Part shown: one piece after another, positions 1 to 7,423 of the stretch
How the letters are laid out: each line of letters opens with the position of its first letter
Position numbering within the stretch: the stretch's first letter is position 1
Notes under the pieces: model-generated
What the model was told of the DNA's origin: nothing
What the model saw: the letters and a program-made list of their open reading frames with translations, nothing else
Databases searched by the model: none
Made by a program: the position numbers and the translations under genes
Assembly (NCBI GenBank): GCA_910587335.1
Contig: CAJUMG010000002.1
Location: forward strand, 27,495 to 91,494
Length of the DNA stretch: 64,000 nucleotides
Reading direction: 5' to 3'
Origin: an uncultured Oscillospiraceae bacterium
GTDB taxonomy: Bacteria > Bacillota > Clostridia > Oscillospirales > Ruminococcaceae

Positions 1-108
1 ACAAAAGATTCCCCTTTTTTTAAACGATATGGCGAAAAAATTTTTGTCAAATACCGTTTCCCTTTCAGCAAAGAACCAGTCTCCCCCGGCCAGCAAAAGG
101 CAGGTGCT

Positions 109-153
109 AAAAAAGTACCGTCCCCACGGCGAAAAGCCTCGCCATCGCGGGAC
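109..153 (-). terminator. intrinsic terminator after the PPTase gene
   Basis: Read on the minus strand, a stem with GTCCC/GGGAC and GGCGA/TCGCC arms is followed by GGTACTTTTTT. It lies just downstream of the phosphopantetheinyl transferase stop codon. Confidence 0.6.
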
Positions 154-161
154 AGTGCTTT

Positions 162-710
162 CTATTTTCCCGGAAAAAGCGTCACCGAAGCAATCTCCTT
201 CGCGCAGACGCACAGCGTATACCCTTCGCGAAACGGCACAAAGAAAAGCTTTTTGCCCTTTGCATAAGGCAGCAGCCCATGAGCGTCCGCAACCGAAAAG
301 CGACTAAAATGGCCGTCGATCCCTTCACCGGAAAGCTTTACAAAGCTTTCCTTGGCTGTCCAGACCCGGTAGAAGTCTCTGTATTCGACCGATTGCAGGT
401 ATTCGTCCTCCAGCCGGTGGAAAAAACGCCGGGACAGGGCCTGCCGCCGGACTTCCTTGTGAATTTGCAGGTCCAGCCCCAGCGGCTGACCGGCAAACCC
501 GCCCAGCCAATATTCCCCGCTGTGGGTTACCGAGCAATGAACATGCGGCGCAGATGGAAAATAGGGTTTGCCTTTTTCCTGACGCCTTATCTGCCAGCGG
601 TCCTGCGCCCCCTGGACCGATTCGCCTGCAAACATCGCCGCGCTGCGTACAAGGCACTCCTTTGAAGAGGGACGATTTGGCCCGTACCAATAGACGATCA
701 CCTTGTTCAT
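162..710 (-). CDS. Sfp-type 4'-phosphopantetheinyl transferase
   Basis: Transfers 4'-phosphopantetheine from CoA to the serine of carrier proteins in the cytoplasm. The 182-residue protein has the family's two late motifs: GLDLQ around residues 78-82 and WTAKES around 117-122. Usual Sfp proteins have D-x-E in the first motif; here the second metal ligand position is Gln82, as in some magnesium-only variants. It is a little shorter than Sfp (about 220 residues). The DltC carrier protein is encoded 2.2 kb away on the same strand, so DltC is a possible substrate, but the genes are separated by luxS and terminators. No NRPS or PKS gene is in the window. Own terminator follows. Confidence 0.85.
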   Translation of the reverse strand: MNKVIVYWYGPNRPSSKECLVRSAAMFAGESVQGAQDRWQIRRQEKGKPYFPSAPHVHCSVTHSGEYWLGGFAGQPLGLDLQIHKEVRRQALSRRFFHRLEDEYLQSVEYRDFYRVWTAKESFVKLSGEGIDGHFSRFSVADAHGLLPYAKGKKLFFVPFREGYTLCVCAKEIASVTLFPGK

Positions 711-807
711 CCGCCTTCCCTCCTCCTTTTCGCTTTCTTTCGTGGCTGGCCTGTTCCAAAAACATCATGCCAAGCTTTATGGCATACAGTCCGGCCTATC
801 GCACTGC

Positions 808-847
808 AAAAAGGGACAGCGCCAGGCGGCAAGCCCATCTGTCCCCC
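808..847 (-). terminator. intrinsic terminator after luxS
   Basis: On the minus strand GGGGGACAG pairs with CTGTCCC across a 19-nt loop and is followed by TTTTTG. It sits about 60 nt past the luxS stop codon. Confidence 0.65.
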
Positions 848-904
848 TAAAAGTCAGATCCGGTTTTAAAGCTTAAGATACATAAAAGCCAGGCCATTTG
901 GCCC

Positions 905-1384
905 CTATTTTGGATAAACCAAATTTTCCTCTTTGATACAGTATAGACAGGTGTCGAGATATTTTTTCGCCTGCCATTTAGCCATCATAAGATTTTGGTC
1001 CAGATAGTTTCCGCAATCCTTTGCAGCAGCACCGGGGATTTCCCCTTCAAAATCGCGGATAAACTCGAACATGCCGGTAACCAGCTCGACCATATCCCCA
1101 GAGGTATAGTCGCCGTTTACAATCAGATAATTGCCGGTTCGGCAGCCCATTGGCCCAAAGTAGATAATCCGATCCGCCCAGGTGGGGTGATTGCGCAGAT
1201 AGGTAGCGCCCAGATGCTCAATGGTATGCAGCTCCGCCGTATTCATCACCGGTTCCCGGTTGGGCTTGGTCATCCGCAGATCAAAGGTGGTCAGCACCGC
1301 ATCTCCAGCCTTGTCCTTTCGGGATACGTAAATACCCGGCAGTAAATCTAAGTGATTGATGGTAAAGCTTGCAATTTTCTGCAT
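905..1384 (-). CDS. luxS: S-ribosylhomocysteine lyase LuxS
   Basis: Cleaves S-ribosylhomocysteine to homocysteine and the AI-2 precursor DPD in the activated methyl cycle. The 159-residue product has the zinc site HTIEH (His53, His57) with a third ligand at Cys124, and the catalytic cysteine in GPMGCRTG (Cys81). The reading frame is open further upstream, but the start at 1384 gives the normal LuxS N-terminus (MQKIASFTIN) and is preceded by GAAAGGA at a good distance, so the longer form is rejected. It appears monocistronic, with its own promoter and terminator. No pfs/mtnN or AI-2 receptor gene is visible nearby. Confidence 0.95.
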   Translation of the reverse strand: MQKIASFTINHLDLLPGIYVSRKDKAGDAVLTTFDLRMTKPNREPVMNTAELHTIEHLGATYLRNHPTWADRIIYFGPMGCRTGNYLIVNGDYTSGDMVELVTGMFEFIRDFEGEIPGAAAKDCGNYLDQNLMMAKWQAKKYLDTCLYCIKEENLVYPK

Positions 1385-1432
1385 AAAAGCACATCCTTTC
1401 ACAAATACAAAACAGCGTTTTTTATCAAGGCT

Positions 1433-1461
1433 ATTATACTCCCGACTGGTCAAAACAGCAA
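1433..1461 (-). promoter_or_regulatory. sigma-A type promoter for luxS
   Basis: Minus strand: TTGCTG, 17-nt spacer, TATAAT. The -10 box lies about 50 nt upstream of the luxS start codon. Confidence 0.6.
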
Positions 1462-1462
1462 G

Positions 1463-1496
1463 AAAAATTCCCTGCGCTAAAGAAAAAGCAGGAGGG
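1463..1496 (-). terminator. intrinsic terminator after the dlt operon
   Basis: Minus strand: CCCTCCTGC pairs with GCGCAGGG (one bulge) and is followed by AATTTTTC. It lies about 30 nt downstream of the dltX-like stop and abuts the luxS promoter. Confidence 0.5.
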
Positions 1497-1528
1497 TTTT
1501 TGCAAAAAATAGGATTCATCTGCTGCGC

Positions 1529-1690
1529 TCAAAACGCGCTGTAGACAAAGGCAACTTCGCCCCCCGGGGCAAAGAGCCAGAAGGCCAGGAGGGCCAAAAT
1601 CGCCAGCAGATACCAGCCATACCGGGCCGCAGGATGGGCAAACACCCACCCTTTACCCTTCGTAATAATAGTCGATAAGCGCTTTATCAA
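1529..1690 (-). CDS. dltX: DltX-like small membrane protein
   Basis: A 53-residue reading frame starting at TTG inside the 3' end of dltD (38-nt overlap) and running 124 nt past it. Residues 1-14 are basic, then comes an HPAAR segment, one hydrophobic helix (about residues 25-41, rich in Leu/Ala/Trp) and a C-terminal FVYSAF. This layout matches the DltX family: about 50 residues, one transmembrane helix, and a C-terminal F-I/L-Y-x-x-F motif required for D-alanylation of teichoic acid. DltX genes are normally first in the operon; here it would be last. A GGAAGGGG sequence lies 10 nt before the TTG. An alternative GTG start at codon 16 would lose the basic N-terminus. The family assignment rests on the motif and position. 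Confidence 0.7.
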   Translation of the reverse strand: MIKRLSTIITKGKGWVFAHPAARYGWYLLAILALLAFWLFAPGGEVAFVYSAF

Positions 1691-2864
1691 CCGCCAGCCA
1701 CCCCTTCCAGCCGATGTGCATCACATCACATAGAAAATATTCCTCGTACTCATACCCAGTGAGGTCCAGCATCTGGACGCCATATTCCTCCGCGATCTCC
1801 CGGACATTTTGGTAATACTCCTCCCGCCGGTCAGCGGGAAAGCCGGTGTAGTCGCTCCACTTGCCATGCAACGGCACATGGACAAACAGCGGCTCGATCC
1901 CCTTTTGGCGGCAGATTTCAAACAGCACCCGCAGGTCGTCATACTCCTTAGAAACCGAGTAGCTCAGATCCCTGTCCCGGTCCCGCTGCCGTTCCAGCCG
2001 GGAGCCGATGTAGGTGGTGTAGTAATCGTCCAGCATCCAAAAGTCGTTGTTGCCGCTCATGGCCTTGCCTTGGGCGATGGCGTTCTGTTCCTCCGCACTC
2101 CAGTCGATGGCGGGCAGGTTTGCCGGGGCAGAAAAATCCTCCCCGGCCGCCAATATCTTCCGGGCGGATACCTTGTCCTTTAGCTCGTTCAGATACCGGC
2201 TAACAGTGTAGTAGGGGGTCAGCACCATGTTTTTCACTCCGGACAAAAAGGTGGGCTCTGCCCGGTGAGCCGCCAGTGCGGAAATGGCCGGGTCCACCGG
2301 GGCGGCATTCGGCAGGGCCTGGTACTCCTCCAAAAGCTCCGCCACCCTGCCTGAAAGATAGGTTTTCACCTCATCGGAAAGGGTATCGTCCGCCAACAGC
2401 TCCAGGTACTGCTGGGGGGAGAAGTTCGCCATAAACAGGTCCGGCGCGATACCTTCCGGCACATAGGACTGTGGGGAGGTGATGAGCACCACCTTTTTCC
2501 CTCGAAGCGCGTCCCCGGAGGCGGCGATTTCCAGCGCATGAATCAGTGACTGGCAGGAACCCCGACCGATAATGTCCACCTGGAACCCTGCCCGTTTTTC
2601 GGCAAAGAAATTGGCCGGATGGGTGGAAATTTCGGTGGTGCGCAGCTCGCTGGAGCCAAAGATGAGCAGGGTGTCCTCCTGGGCGGCGGACTGCTCCACC
2701 AGATACCGGCCGGTGATCTTCTCGGTGTGGTTCACATTCCCCACGCTGTCCCGCCAGGGGGGCATGGTATTTGTGATCACCGCTCCAGCTCCCCAAAACA
2801 GCAGGGATATTGCCAACAACAGCGCCACAGCCGGGAGCAGAACCGCTTTTGCCGCCGCCCTCAT
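1653..2864 (-). CDS. dltD: D-alanyl-lipoteichoic acid biosynthesis protein DltD
   Basis: Membrane-anchored SGNH-like hydrolase that acts outside the cell in the last step of D-alanine transfer to teichoic acid. The 403-residue protein begins with a basic residue and a hydrophobic helix (about residues 7-28). It has the nucleophile motif IFGSSELR near residue 70 and a C-terminal His in the MHIGW segment, matching the DltD catalytic Ser and His. It starts 4 nt inside dltC (overlap at 2861-2864), so translation is probably coupled. Length is close to the usual 390-420 residues. Confidence 0.93.
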   Translation of the reverse strand: MRAAAKAVLLPAVALLLAISLLFWGAGAVITNTMPPWRDSVGNVNHTEKITGRYLVEQSAAQEDTLLIFGSSELRTTEISTHPANFFAEKRAGFQVDIIGRGSCQSLIHALEIAASGDALRGKKVVLITSPQSYVPEGIAPDLFMANFSPQQYLELLADDTLSDEVKTYLSGRVAELLEEYQALPNAAPVDPAISALAAHRAEPTFLSGVKNMVLTPYYTVSRYLNELKDKVSARKILAAGEDFSAPANLPAIDWSAEEQNAIAQGKAMSGNNDFWMLDDYYTTYIGSRLERQRDRDRDLSYSVSKEYDDLRVLFEICRQKGIEPLFVHVPLHGKWSDYTGFPADRREEYYQNVREIAEEYGVQMLDLTGYEYEEYFLCDVMHIGWKGWLAVDKALIDYYYEG

Positions 2865-3094
2865 CCCAGTTTCTCCCGGATCAGCCTGGCGATGGCGGCG
2901 GGGGTGGCGATGCTTTCCCGCGGCAGACTGGCCATATCCAGGGAAACACCAAAGGCGTCCTCCAGCTCCATCACCAGCTGGATGGCGGCGAAGGAATCCA
3001 GCAGGCCCTCCTCAAACAGGGCCAGCTCCGGCTCAATCTCCTCCGGCCCGGCTCCGCATATTGCCGCAAGTATCTCAGCGATTTTTTGTTCCAT
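2861..3094 (-). CDS. dltC: D-alanyl carrier protein DltC
   Basis: Acyl-carrier-like protein that holds D-alanine as a thioester on 4'-phosphopantetheine after loading by DltA. The 77-residue product has the attachment motif LLDSF with Ser34. The start at 3094 is preceded by AAAGGAG and gives the standard DltC length; the in-frame upstream extension has no such support. It is in the order dltA-B-C-D and overlaps dltD by 4 nt. It needs a phosphopantetheinyl transferase, and one is encoded at 162-710. Confidence 0.94.
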   Translation of the reverse strand: MEQKIAEILAAICGAGPEEIEPELALFEEGLLDSFAAIQLVMELEDAFGVSLDMASLPRESIATPAAIARLIREKLG

Positions 3095-3108
3095 GCTCTC
3101 ACGCTCCT

Positions 3109-4239
3109 TTACAGTAATCTCCCGGAAAAGATCAGCAGCCCAAAGGCAAACAGGTGGAAGGTCACCGCCATACAGCACAGCTGGCTCCAGACCTGCCTTT
3201 TCAGCTTTTTGAAGGGCTTCCAGTGTAGATCAAGGTATTCGTTGAGGCACATCAGGGCGCTGTGGTAGGCCCCGTACAACAGGTAGTGAGGGGCCAGCCC
3301 GTGCCAAAGACCCATGGTCATCATGGTGAGGATATACCCGATATAAGAGGCGGTGCGGGGATTTTTGAACCGTTTGTTCTTGAGGGACGCCATCACGAAC
3401 CGGGTATACACATAGTCCCGCAGCCAGCCGGAAAGGGAGATGTGCCACCGGGCCCAGAAGTCCTTCATGTCCACACTGAAAAAGGGCTGGTTAAAGTTTT
3501 CCGGCACCTGGATGCCCAGAATGTACCCCGTCCCGATGGCCATGCTGCTGGACCCGGCAAAGTTGAAAAACAAAAACAGGGTATAGCCGTACATATAGGA
3601 CAAGGTAGGCAGAATACCTTTTGCAGGCAGGGAAGAAAGCCAATACTGCCAAATCAGTCCGCTTAAAACGATAGCGGAAAAGGCCCCGCCAATGAGCTTC
3701 CAGACCCCTTGCCGCAGCAGGAGGATATATTCCTGCTGGGAGTTTTGGCCCTCTAAATCGGCGAGGAACCGGCGGCACCGGTCAATGGGACCTGAGCTGA
3801 CCGAGGGGAAGAACAGCAGGAAATAGCTCCACCGGAAGAGGGAAATTTCTTTCACCGTCCCGTCGTGGAGGTTTAACAGCACCTCCACCCCTCGGAAGGT
3901 CATGTAGCTGACCCCCAGCAGCCGGAACACGGAGAAAACCGACCAGACCTCCCCCAGTTTTACAAAGGCAAGGGGCAGCAGGGCCAAAATCATCGCCAGC
4001 CAAAGGACGGGGCGTTTTCCCTTCCACCGGCGGAAAGCCAGGAATACCGCTCCCTGCCAAAGATAGAAGAGGATGAGCCATCCCAACTGTCCGCCCTCCC
4101 CAAAGACGATGCAGAGCATGACGAGCGAAAAAGCAAAGCCATACTGTTTGAGGGATTTCCCCATCAGCCCCAGCATCACAGCGGGGGTCAGGAACAGCGC
4201 CAGCAGGTAGAAAAACAGCAGACCGGAATAAGGGGTCAT
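3109..4239 (-). CDS. dltB: MBOAT-family D-alanyl transferase DltB
   Basis: Polytopic membrane acyltransferase that moves D-alanine from DltC across the membrane toward DltD and teichoic acid. The 376-residue protein is almost entirely hydrophobic segments and keeps both MBOAT signatures: FWARWHISLSGWL and GLWHG, the latter carrying the catalytic histidine. It starts inside the dltA stop (ATGA overlap at 4236-4239). It is slightly shorter than typical DltB (about 400). It is a useful reference for the divergent MBOAT at 43012-44346, which lacks both histidines. Confidence 0.94.
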   Translation of the reverse strand: MTPYSGLLFFYLLALFLTPAVMLGLMGKSLKQYGFAFSLVMLCIVFGEGGQLGWLILFYLWQGAVFLAFRRWKGKRPVLWLAMILALLPLAFVKLGEVWSVFSVFRLLGVSYMTFRGVEVLLNLHDGTVKEISLFRWSYFLLFFPSVSSGPIDRCRRFLADLEGQNSQQEYILLLRQGVWKLIGGAFSAIVLSGLIWQYWLSSLPAKGILPTLSYMYGYTLFLFFNFAGSSSMAIGTGYILGIQVPENFNQPFFSVDMKDFWARWHISLSGWLRDYVYTRFVMASLKNKRFKNPRTASYIGYILTMMTMGLWHGLAPHYLLYGAYHSALMCLNEYLDLHWKPFKKLKRQVWSQLCCMAVTFHLFAFGLLIFSGRLL

Positions 4240-5750
4240 GGCGTTCCCTCCAGACTGGCAGCAAGGGCCTTACGGTCGATTTTCCCATTGACATTGAGGG
4301 GGAAGGACTCCACCGCGGTCATCTTCCGGGGGATCATGTAGGCGGGGAGATACGCTGCCGCCTGTTTTTTCAGAGCGATGGCCCGCTTTAACGGGGTGAG
4401 GCCATCTTCCTCCCGCAGCAGAAGGAACGCCGCCAGGTACTGGACCTTGCCATCCCCGTCCCGCACCGGCACTACCGCTGCCCGCCGGATGTTGGGCAGT
4501 TTTTGTAGGTTTTCCTCCACATCCTCCAGCTCGATGCGATAGCCGTTCAGTTTTAGCTGGTTGTCTGCCCGGCCGCAGTAGTAGTACAGGCCGTTTCTCT
4601 GATAGCACAAATCACCGGTGCGGTATCCCCGCAGGCCGGTGGTCGGGTCGGTGAAAAACGCCTTTTCGGTGAGGTCCGGGCGGCCAAAGTAGCCGGGGCC
4701 TACGGTGGGGCCGAGGATCAGCAGTTCGCCGGGTTGTTCCTCGCCGGTGACCTCCGCACCGTCTCGCTCCAGCTGCAAAGTCACCCCGTCAATAGCCCTT
4801 CCAATGGGGATGGTGCGGCTGTCCCGGCGCATTTCTTCGGTGATCTCGTCGGCGGTCACTAAGACGGTGGCCTCGGTGGGGCCGTAGGTGTTCAGGATCC
4901 GGGCCGCAGGGAACCGTTCCGCCAGGGTATCACAGAGGGTATGGGGCAGCACCTCTCCACAGAAAAGAAACTGCCGCAGCCGGGGCAGAAGCTCCTGGGA
5001 AAAGCCCCTGGACTGGGCGCATAGTTCCCCGAAGGAGGGGGTAGATACCCACAGGGTCAGCCCCGATTCCCCCAAAGCCGCAAAAAGCTCCTGCAAATTC
5101 CCGGTCATGGCGTGGTCTACGGTGAACAGGGTCATCCCCCGGCTGATGCCGGCATAGACCGCGCAGCCGGAGACATCGAAGGAGTAGGACACCTGATGCA
5201 GCACCACTCCGCCATCCGCTGGGTAATAGGGCAGCAGTCCCCGGCAGAAGGCGTCCAAATTCCCGGCGGTGATGGGCACCCCCTTGGGCCTGCCGGTGCT
5301 GCCGGAGGTAAAGAGGATGTAGGCCGGGCCGGCATCCCCCACCCAGTATTGCCGGGAGATGGGGGCCGCAGAGCCGCCCAACAGCGGGGCGAGGTCAGCG
5401 GGTGACAATACCACAGCGCCGCAGTCTGGCACCCTGCCGGTAAAGTCCACCACCACCCGGGGCTTTACATCCCCGATGATCTGCCCAGCCCGGCCCTCCG
5501 GCACCACGCTGTCAATGGGGACATAGGCCCGGCCGGATTTCAGTGCGCCAAAGAGGCAGCAGAGAAGGTCCGTCTCCTTGTCCCCACAGATCACCACCGG
5601 GGAGCGATCCGCCCCAAAGGTATTCAGCAGCCAGGCGGCAAAGGCGTTGGACCGGGCGTCCAGCTCCCGGTAAGAGAGGGTTTCTTCCCGGTTCACCAGC
5701 GCGATCCGGTCGGTTTTGGCAAAGAATTTCAGTTGTTCCAGTACAAGCAT
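4236..5750 (-). CDS. dltA: D-alanine--D-alanyl carrier protein ligase DltA
   Basis: Adenylates D-alanine and loads it onto DltC. The 504-residue protein has the AMP-binding motif FTSGSTGRPKG, NTYGPTEA, the YRTGD motif and a C-terminal catalytic Lys in NVNGKIDRKAL. The reading frame stays open upstream into the preceding lipoprotein gene, but the start at 5750 has AAAGGAGG directly upstream and gives the normal DltA N-terminus and length. It is first of the canonical dltABCD block; the gene before it ends 13 nt upstream, so it is probably co-transcribed with three lipoprotein genes. Confidence 0.95.
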   Translation of the reverse strand: MLVLEQLKFFAKTDRIALVNREETLSYRELDARSNAFAAWLLNTFGADRSPVVICGDKETDLLCCLFGALKSGRAYVPIDSVVPEGRAGQIIGDVKPRVVVDFTGRVPDCGAVVLSPADLAPLLGGSAAPISRQYWVGDAGPAYILFTSGSTGRPKGVPITAGNLDAFCRGLLPYYPADGGVVLHQVSYSFDVSGCAVYAGISRGMTLFTVDHAMTGNLQELFAALGESGLTLWVSTPSFGELCAQSRGFSQELLPRLRQFLFCGEVLPHTLCDTLAERFPAARILNTYGPTEATVLVTADEITEEMRRDSRTIPIGRAIDGVTLQLERDGAEVTGEEQPGELLILGPTVGPGYFGRPDLTEKAFFTDPTTGLRGYRTGDLCYQRNGLYYYCGRADNQLKLNGYRIELEDVEENLQKLPNIRRAAVVPVRDGDGKVQYLAAFLLLREEDGLTPLKRAIALKKQAAAYLPAYMIPRKMTAVESFPLNVNGKIDRKALAASLEGTP

Positions 5751-5763
5751 GGGCGGCCCTCCT

Positions 5764-6267
5764 TTACACTGGGTCCACGGTGAGGAACACGGCGATGACG
5801 GTATCATTTTCCAGCTCAAAGCAGAGGGAAGGAGCGTTGACATCCTCTCCGGCCCGGTAAATAAGGATGTATTCATCCGATTCCGACGGCTCCCCATAAG
5901 CGGCAAGAACATCTCCTTTGGCCGCGCCTGGGGAGAGCCCCTTGGAGGTGGCAGTCTCTGGACTTTCGGAGTAGATCTCGCTGAGAAGGTCTCCCTCCGA
6001 AAGCGGATTGGTGTAGAAGGTGGCGGCGTCATAGGTATAGGTTTTGTCTAAGCCATCGTAGTTGCAGGATTTTCCCTCAGCGTATTGGTAGCCATCGCCT
6101 AAATTTTCAATCACCGTTTGGACGTTGTCGCGGGTGTGGTATTCCTTCCCCGCCACGGTGAGTACCAGATCGCTTTCCGAAAACCCGGCGGTATTCTGCT
6201 GTCCCGAACAGCCGGGAAAGACGATTGTAAAGCAGAGAATGGCAAACAGGATGGCAAGTTTTTTCAT
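5764..6267 (-). CDS. small lipoprotein in the dlt operon, unknown function
   Basis: A 167-residue protein with signal peptide and lipobox FPGC (Cys19). The mature part has no motif I can assign to an enzyme. The stretch with SKGLSPGAAKGDVLAAYGEP followed by a strand-like YILIYR resembles the short helix-strand layout of BamE/SmpA-type lipoprotein domains, but that is only a resemblance. It lies 13 nt upstream of dltA and 12 nt downstream of the serine hydrolase, so it very likely belongs to the same transcript and acts on the outer face of the membrane. Confidence 0.75.
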   Translation of the reverse strand: MKKLAILFAILCFTIVFPGCSGQQNTAGFSESDLVLTVAGKEYHTRDNVQTVIENLGDGYQYAEGKSCNYDGLDKTYTYDAATFYTNPLSEGDLLSEIYSESPETATSKGLSPGAAKGDVLAAYGEPSESDEYILIYRAGEDVNAPSLCFELENDTVIAVFLTVDPV

Positions 6268-6279
6268 AGCGTCCCTCCT

Positions 6280-7407
6280 TTATCCCTGACAGGCAGGCAG
6301 GATGTAATTGGTAAAATAATCGCGGGAAGCATAGCTGCTCTGGGGACCGGGGCTGGCAATCACCGTCACCAATTCCAGTTCGGGGACAACAAAAATGTAC
6401 TGCCCCCAGGCGCCGAACGCATAGTAAGTATCGTATCCGTTAAACTGCCGGGTCCACCACTGGTAGCCATACTGCCCGGTTCCGTCGCCCGCGCCATTAT
6501 TTTTGGCAGTGGTGGACTCGGCCACCCAGTCTGCCGGGACCAACTGCTCACCGTTCCAGACGCCGCCATCCAAAAACAGCTGACCAAATTTGGCCGCGTC
6601 CCGGGCGGACAGAACCACTCCGTTGCCGCCGTCGGCAATCCCCTGTGGATCTGTCCCCCAGCTGGCGCTGTCCATCCCCATAGGGTCGAAAAGCTTTTCT
6701 TTCGCGTAATCAAACAGACCCTTGCCGGTCGCTTTTTCCAAGGCCGCTGCCAGCAGATGGGTATTGCCGGTGCTATAGTTAAAAACGCTACCTGGATCGT
6801 AAACCAGACGGCGGTCCAAAATATAATCCACCCAGTTTTCCGATGAGCGAAATTCCTCCCAGTTGCTGTAGCTGCCACCCCATTCATACCACTCCAATCC
6901 GGAGGTATGGGTCAGCAGATGACGCAGGGTGAGAGAATGCTTTCTGGTATCCTCCAGCTGTAGCACCTGGGGCAGATAGTCGGAGAGCAGATCGTCTACA
7001 CTGCCGATGTACCCTTCTTCCATCGCGATGCCAAATAGGGCGCTGGTCATGGATTTGGAGGCCGAATGGAAGGCGTAAGCGCTGCTTTCATCGTACCCCT
7101 CCTGGTAGTATTCGTCAACAATCACACCGTCTTTTACCGTCAGCACTGCATAAACCGGCGCATCCTTTAGCGCCGTATGCATCTGCTCCAGCAATGCCGG
7201 TTCCATCTGATGACTTTCCGGACTGTCCGATTCCCATTCATTCTTCGGATCGGGCTCGGGCTCCGAAAAAGACATCGTTTCGTCTGAGATGGCAGAAGCT
7301 TCTATGGCAGAGGAAACACTTATAACAGTAGAGGGACGATCTTCCTTAGCCGAACAGGCGGACAGCATACAGGCGCCGGCCAGCAGCGCGATCAAAAGTC
7401 TCTTCAT
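6280..7407 (-). CDS. beta-lactamase-fold serine hydrolase lipoprotein (FmtA-like candidate)
   Basis: A 375-residue lipoprotein of the class C beta-lactamase/PBP4* family. Signal peptide with lipobox LSAC (Cys18); SxxK nucleophile motif SASK at Ser115-Lys118; second motif tyrosine in NYSTGN. Start at 7407 (MKRLL) is chosen for AAGGAAG upstream and the lipobox; the longer frame start is not supported. Relatives include esterases, D-aminopeptidases and the staphylococcal FmtA, which removes D-alanine esters from teichoic acid. Being in one run with dltABCD, a D-alanyl esterase role is an attractive inference, not shown by sequence alone. Confidence 0.85.
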   Translation of the reverse strand: MKRLLIALLAGACMLSACSAKEDRPSTVISVSSAIEASAISDETMSFSEPEPDPKNEWESDSPESHQMEPALLEQMHTALKDAPVYAVLTVKDGVIVDEYYQEGYDESSAYAFHSASKSMTSALFGIAMEEGYIGSVDDLLSDYLPQVLQLEDTRKHSLTLRHLLTHTSGLEWYEWGGSYSNWEEFRSSENWVDYILDRRLVYDPGSVFNYSTGNTHLLAAALEKATGKGLFDYAKEKLFDPMGMDSASWGTDPQGIADGGNGVVLSARDAAKFGQLFLDGGVWNGEQLVPADWVAESTTAKNNGAGDGTGQYGYQWWTRQFNGYDTYYAFGAWGQYIFVVPELELVTVIASPGPQSSYASRDYFTNYILPACQG

Positions 7408-7423
7408 TGAATCTTCCTTTCTT

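Noticed and set aside
32..1345. Plus-strand ORFs over the PPTase and luxS genes
   Set aside because: Antisense of clearly coding minus-strand genes; no family signature.
1385..1519. N-terminal extension of LuxS
   Set aside because: No ribosome site, covers the luxS promoter and terminator region, and LuxS proteins begin at the 1384 start.
1434..1649. 71-codon minus ORF beyond dltD
   Set aside because: Cys/Pro/Ser-rich out-of-frame reading; the dltX-like frame in the same place has the expected helix and C-terminal motif.
4236..6032. A 598-codon frame for DltA starting at 6032
   Set aside because: The first 94 codons are the antisense of the small lipoprotein gene. A strong ribosome site and the normal N-terminus put the start at 5750.
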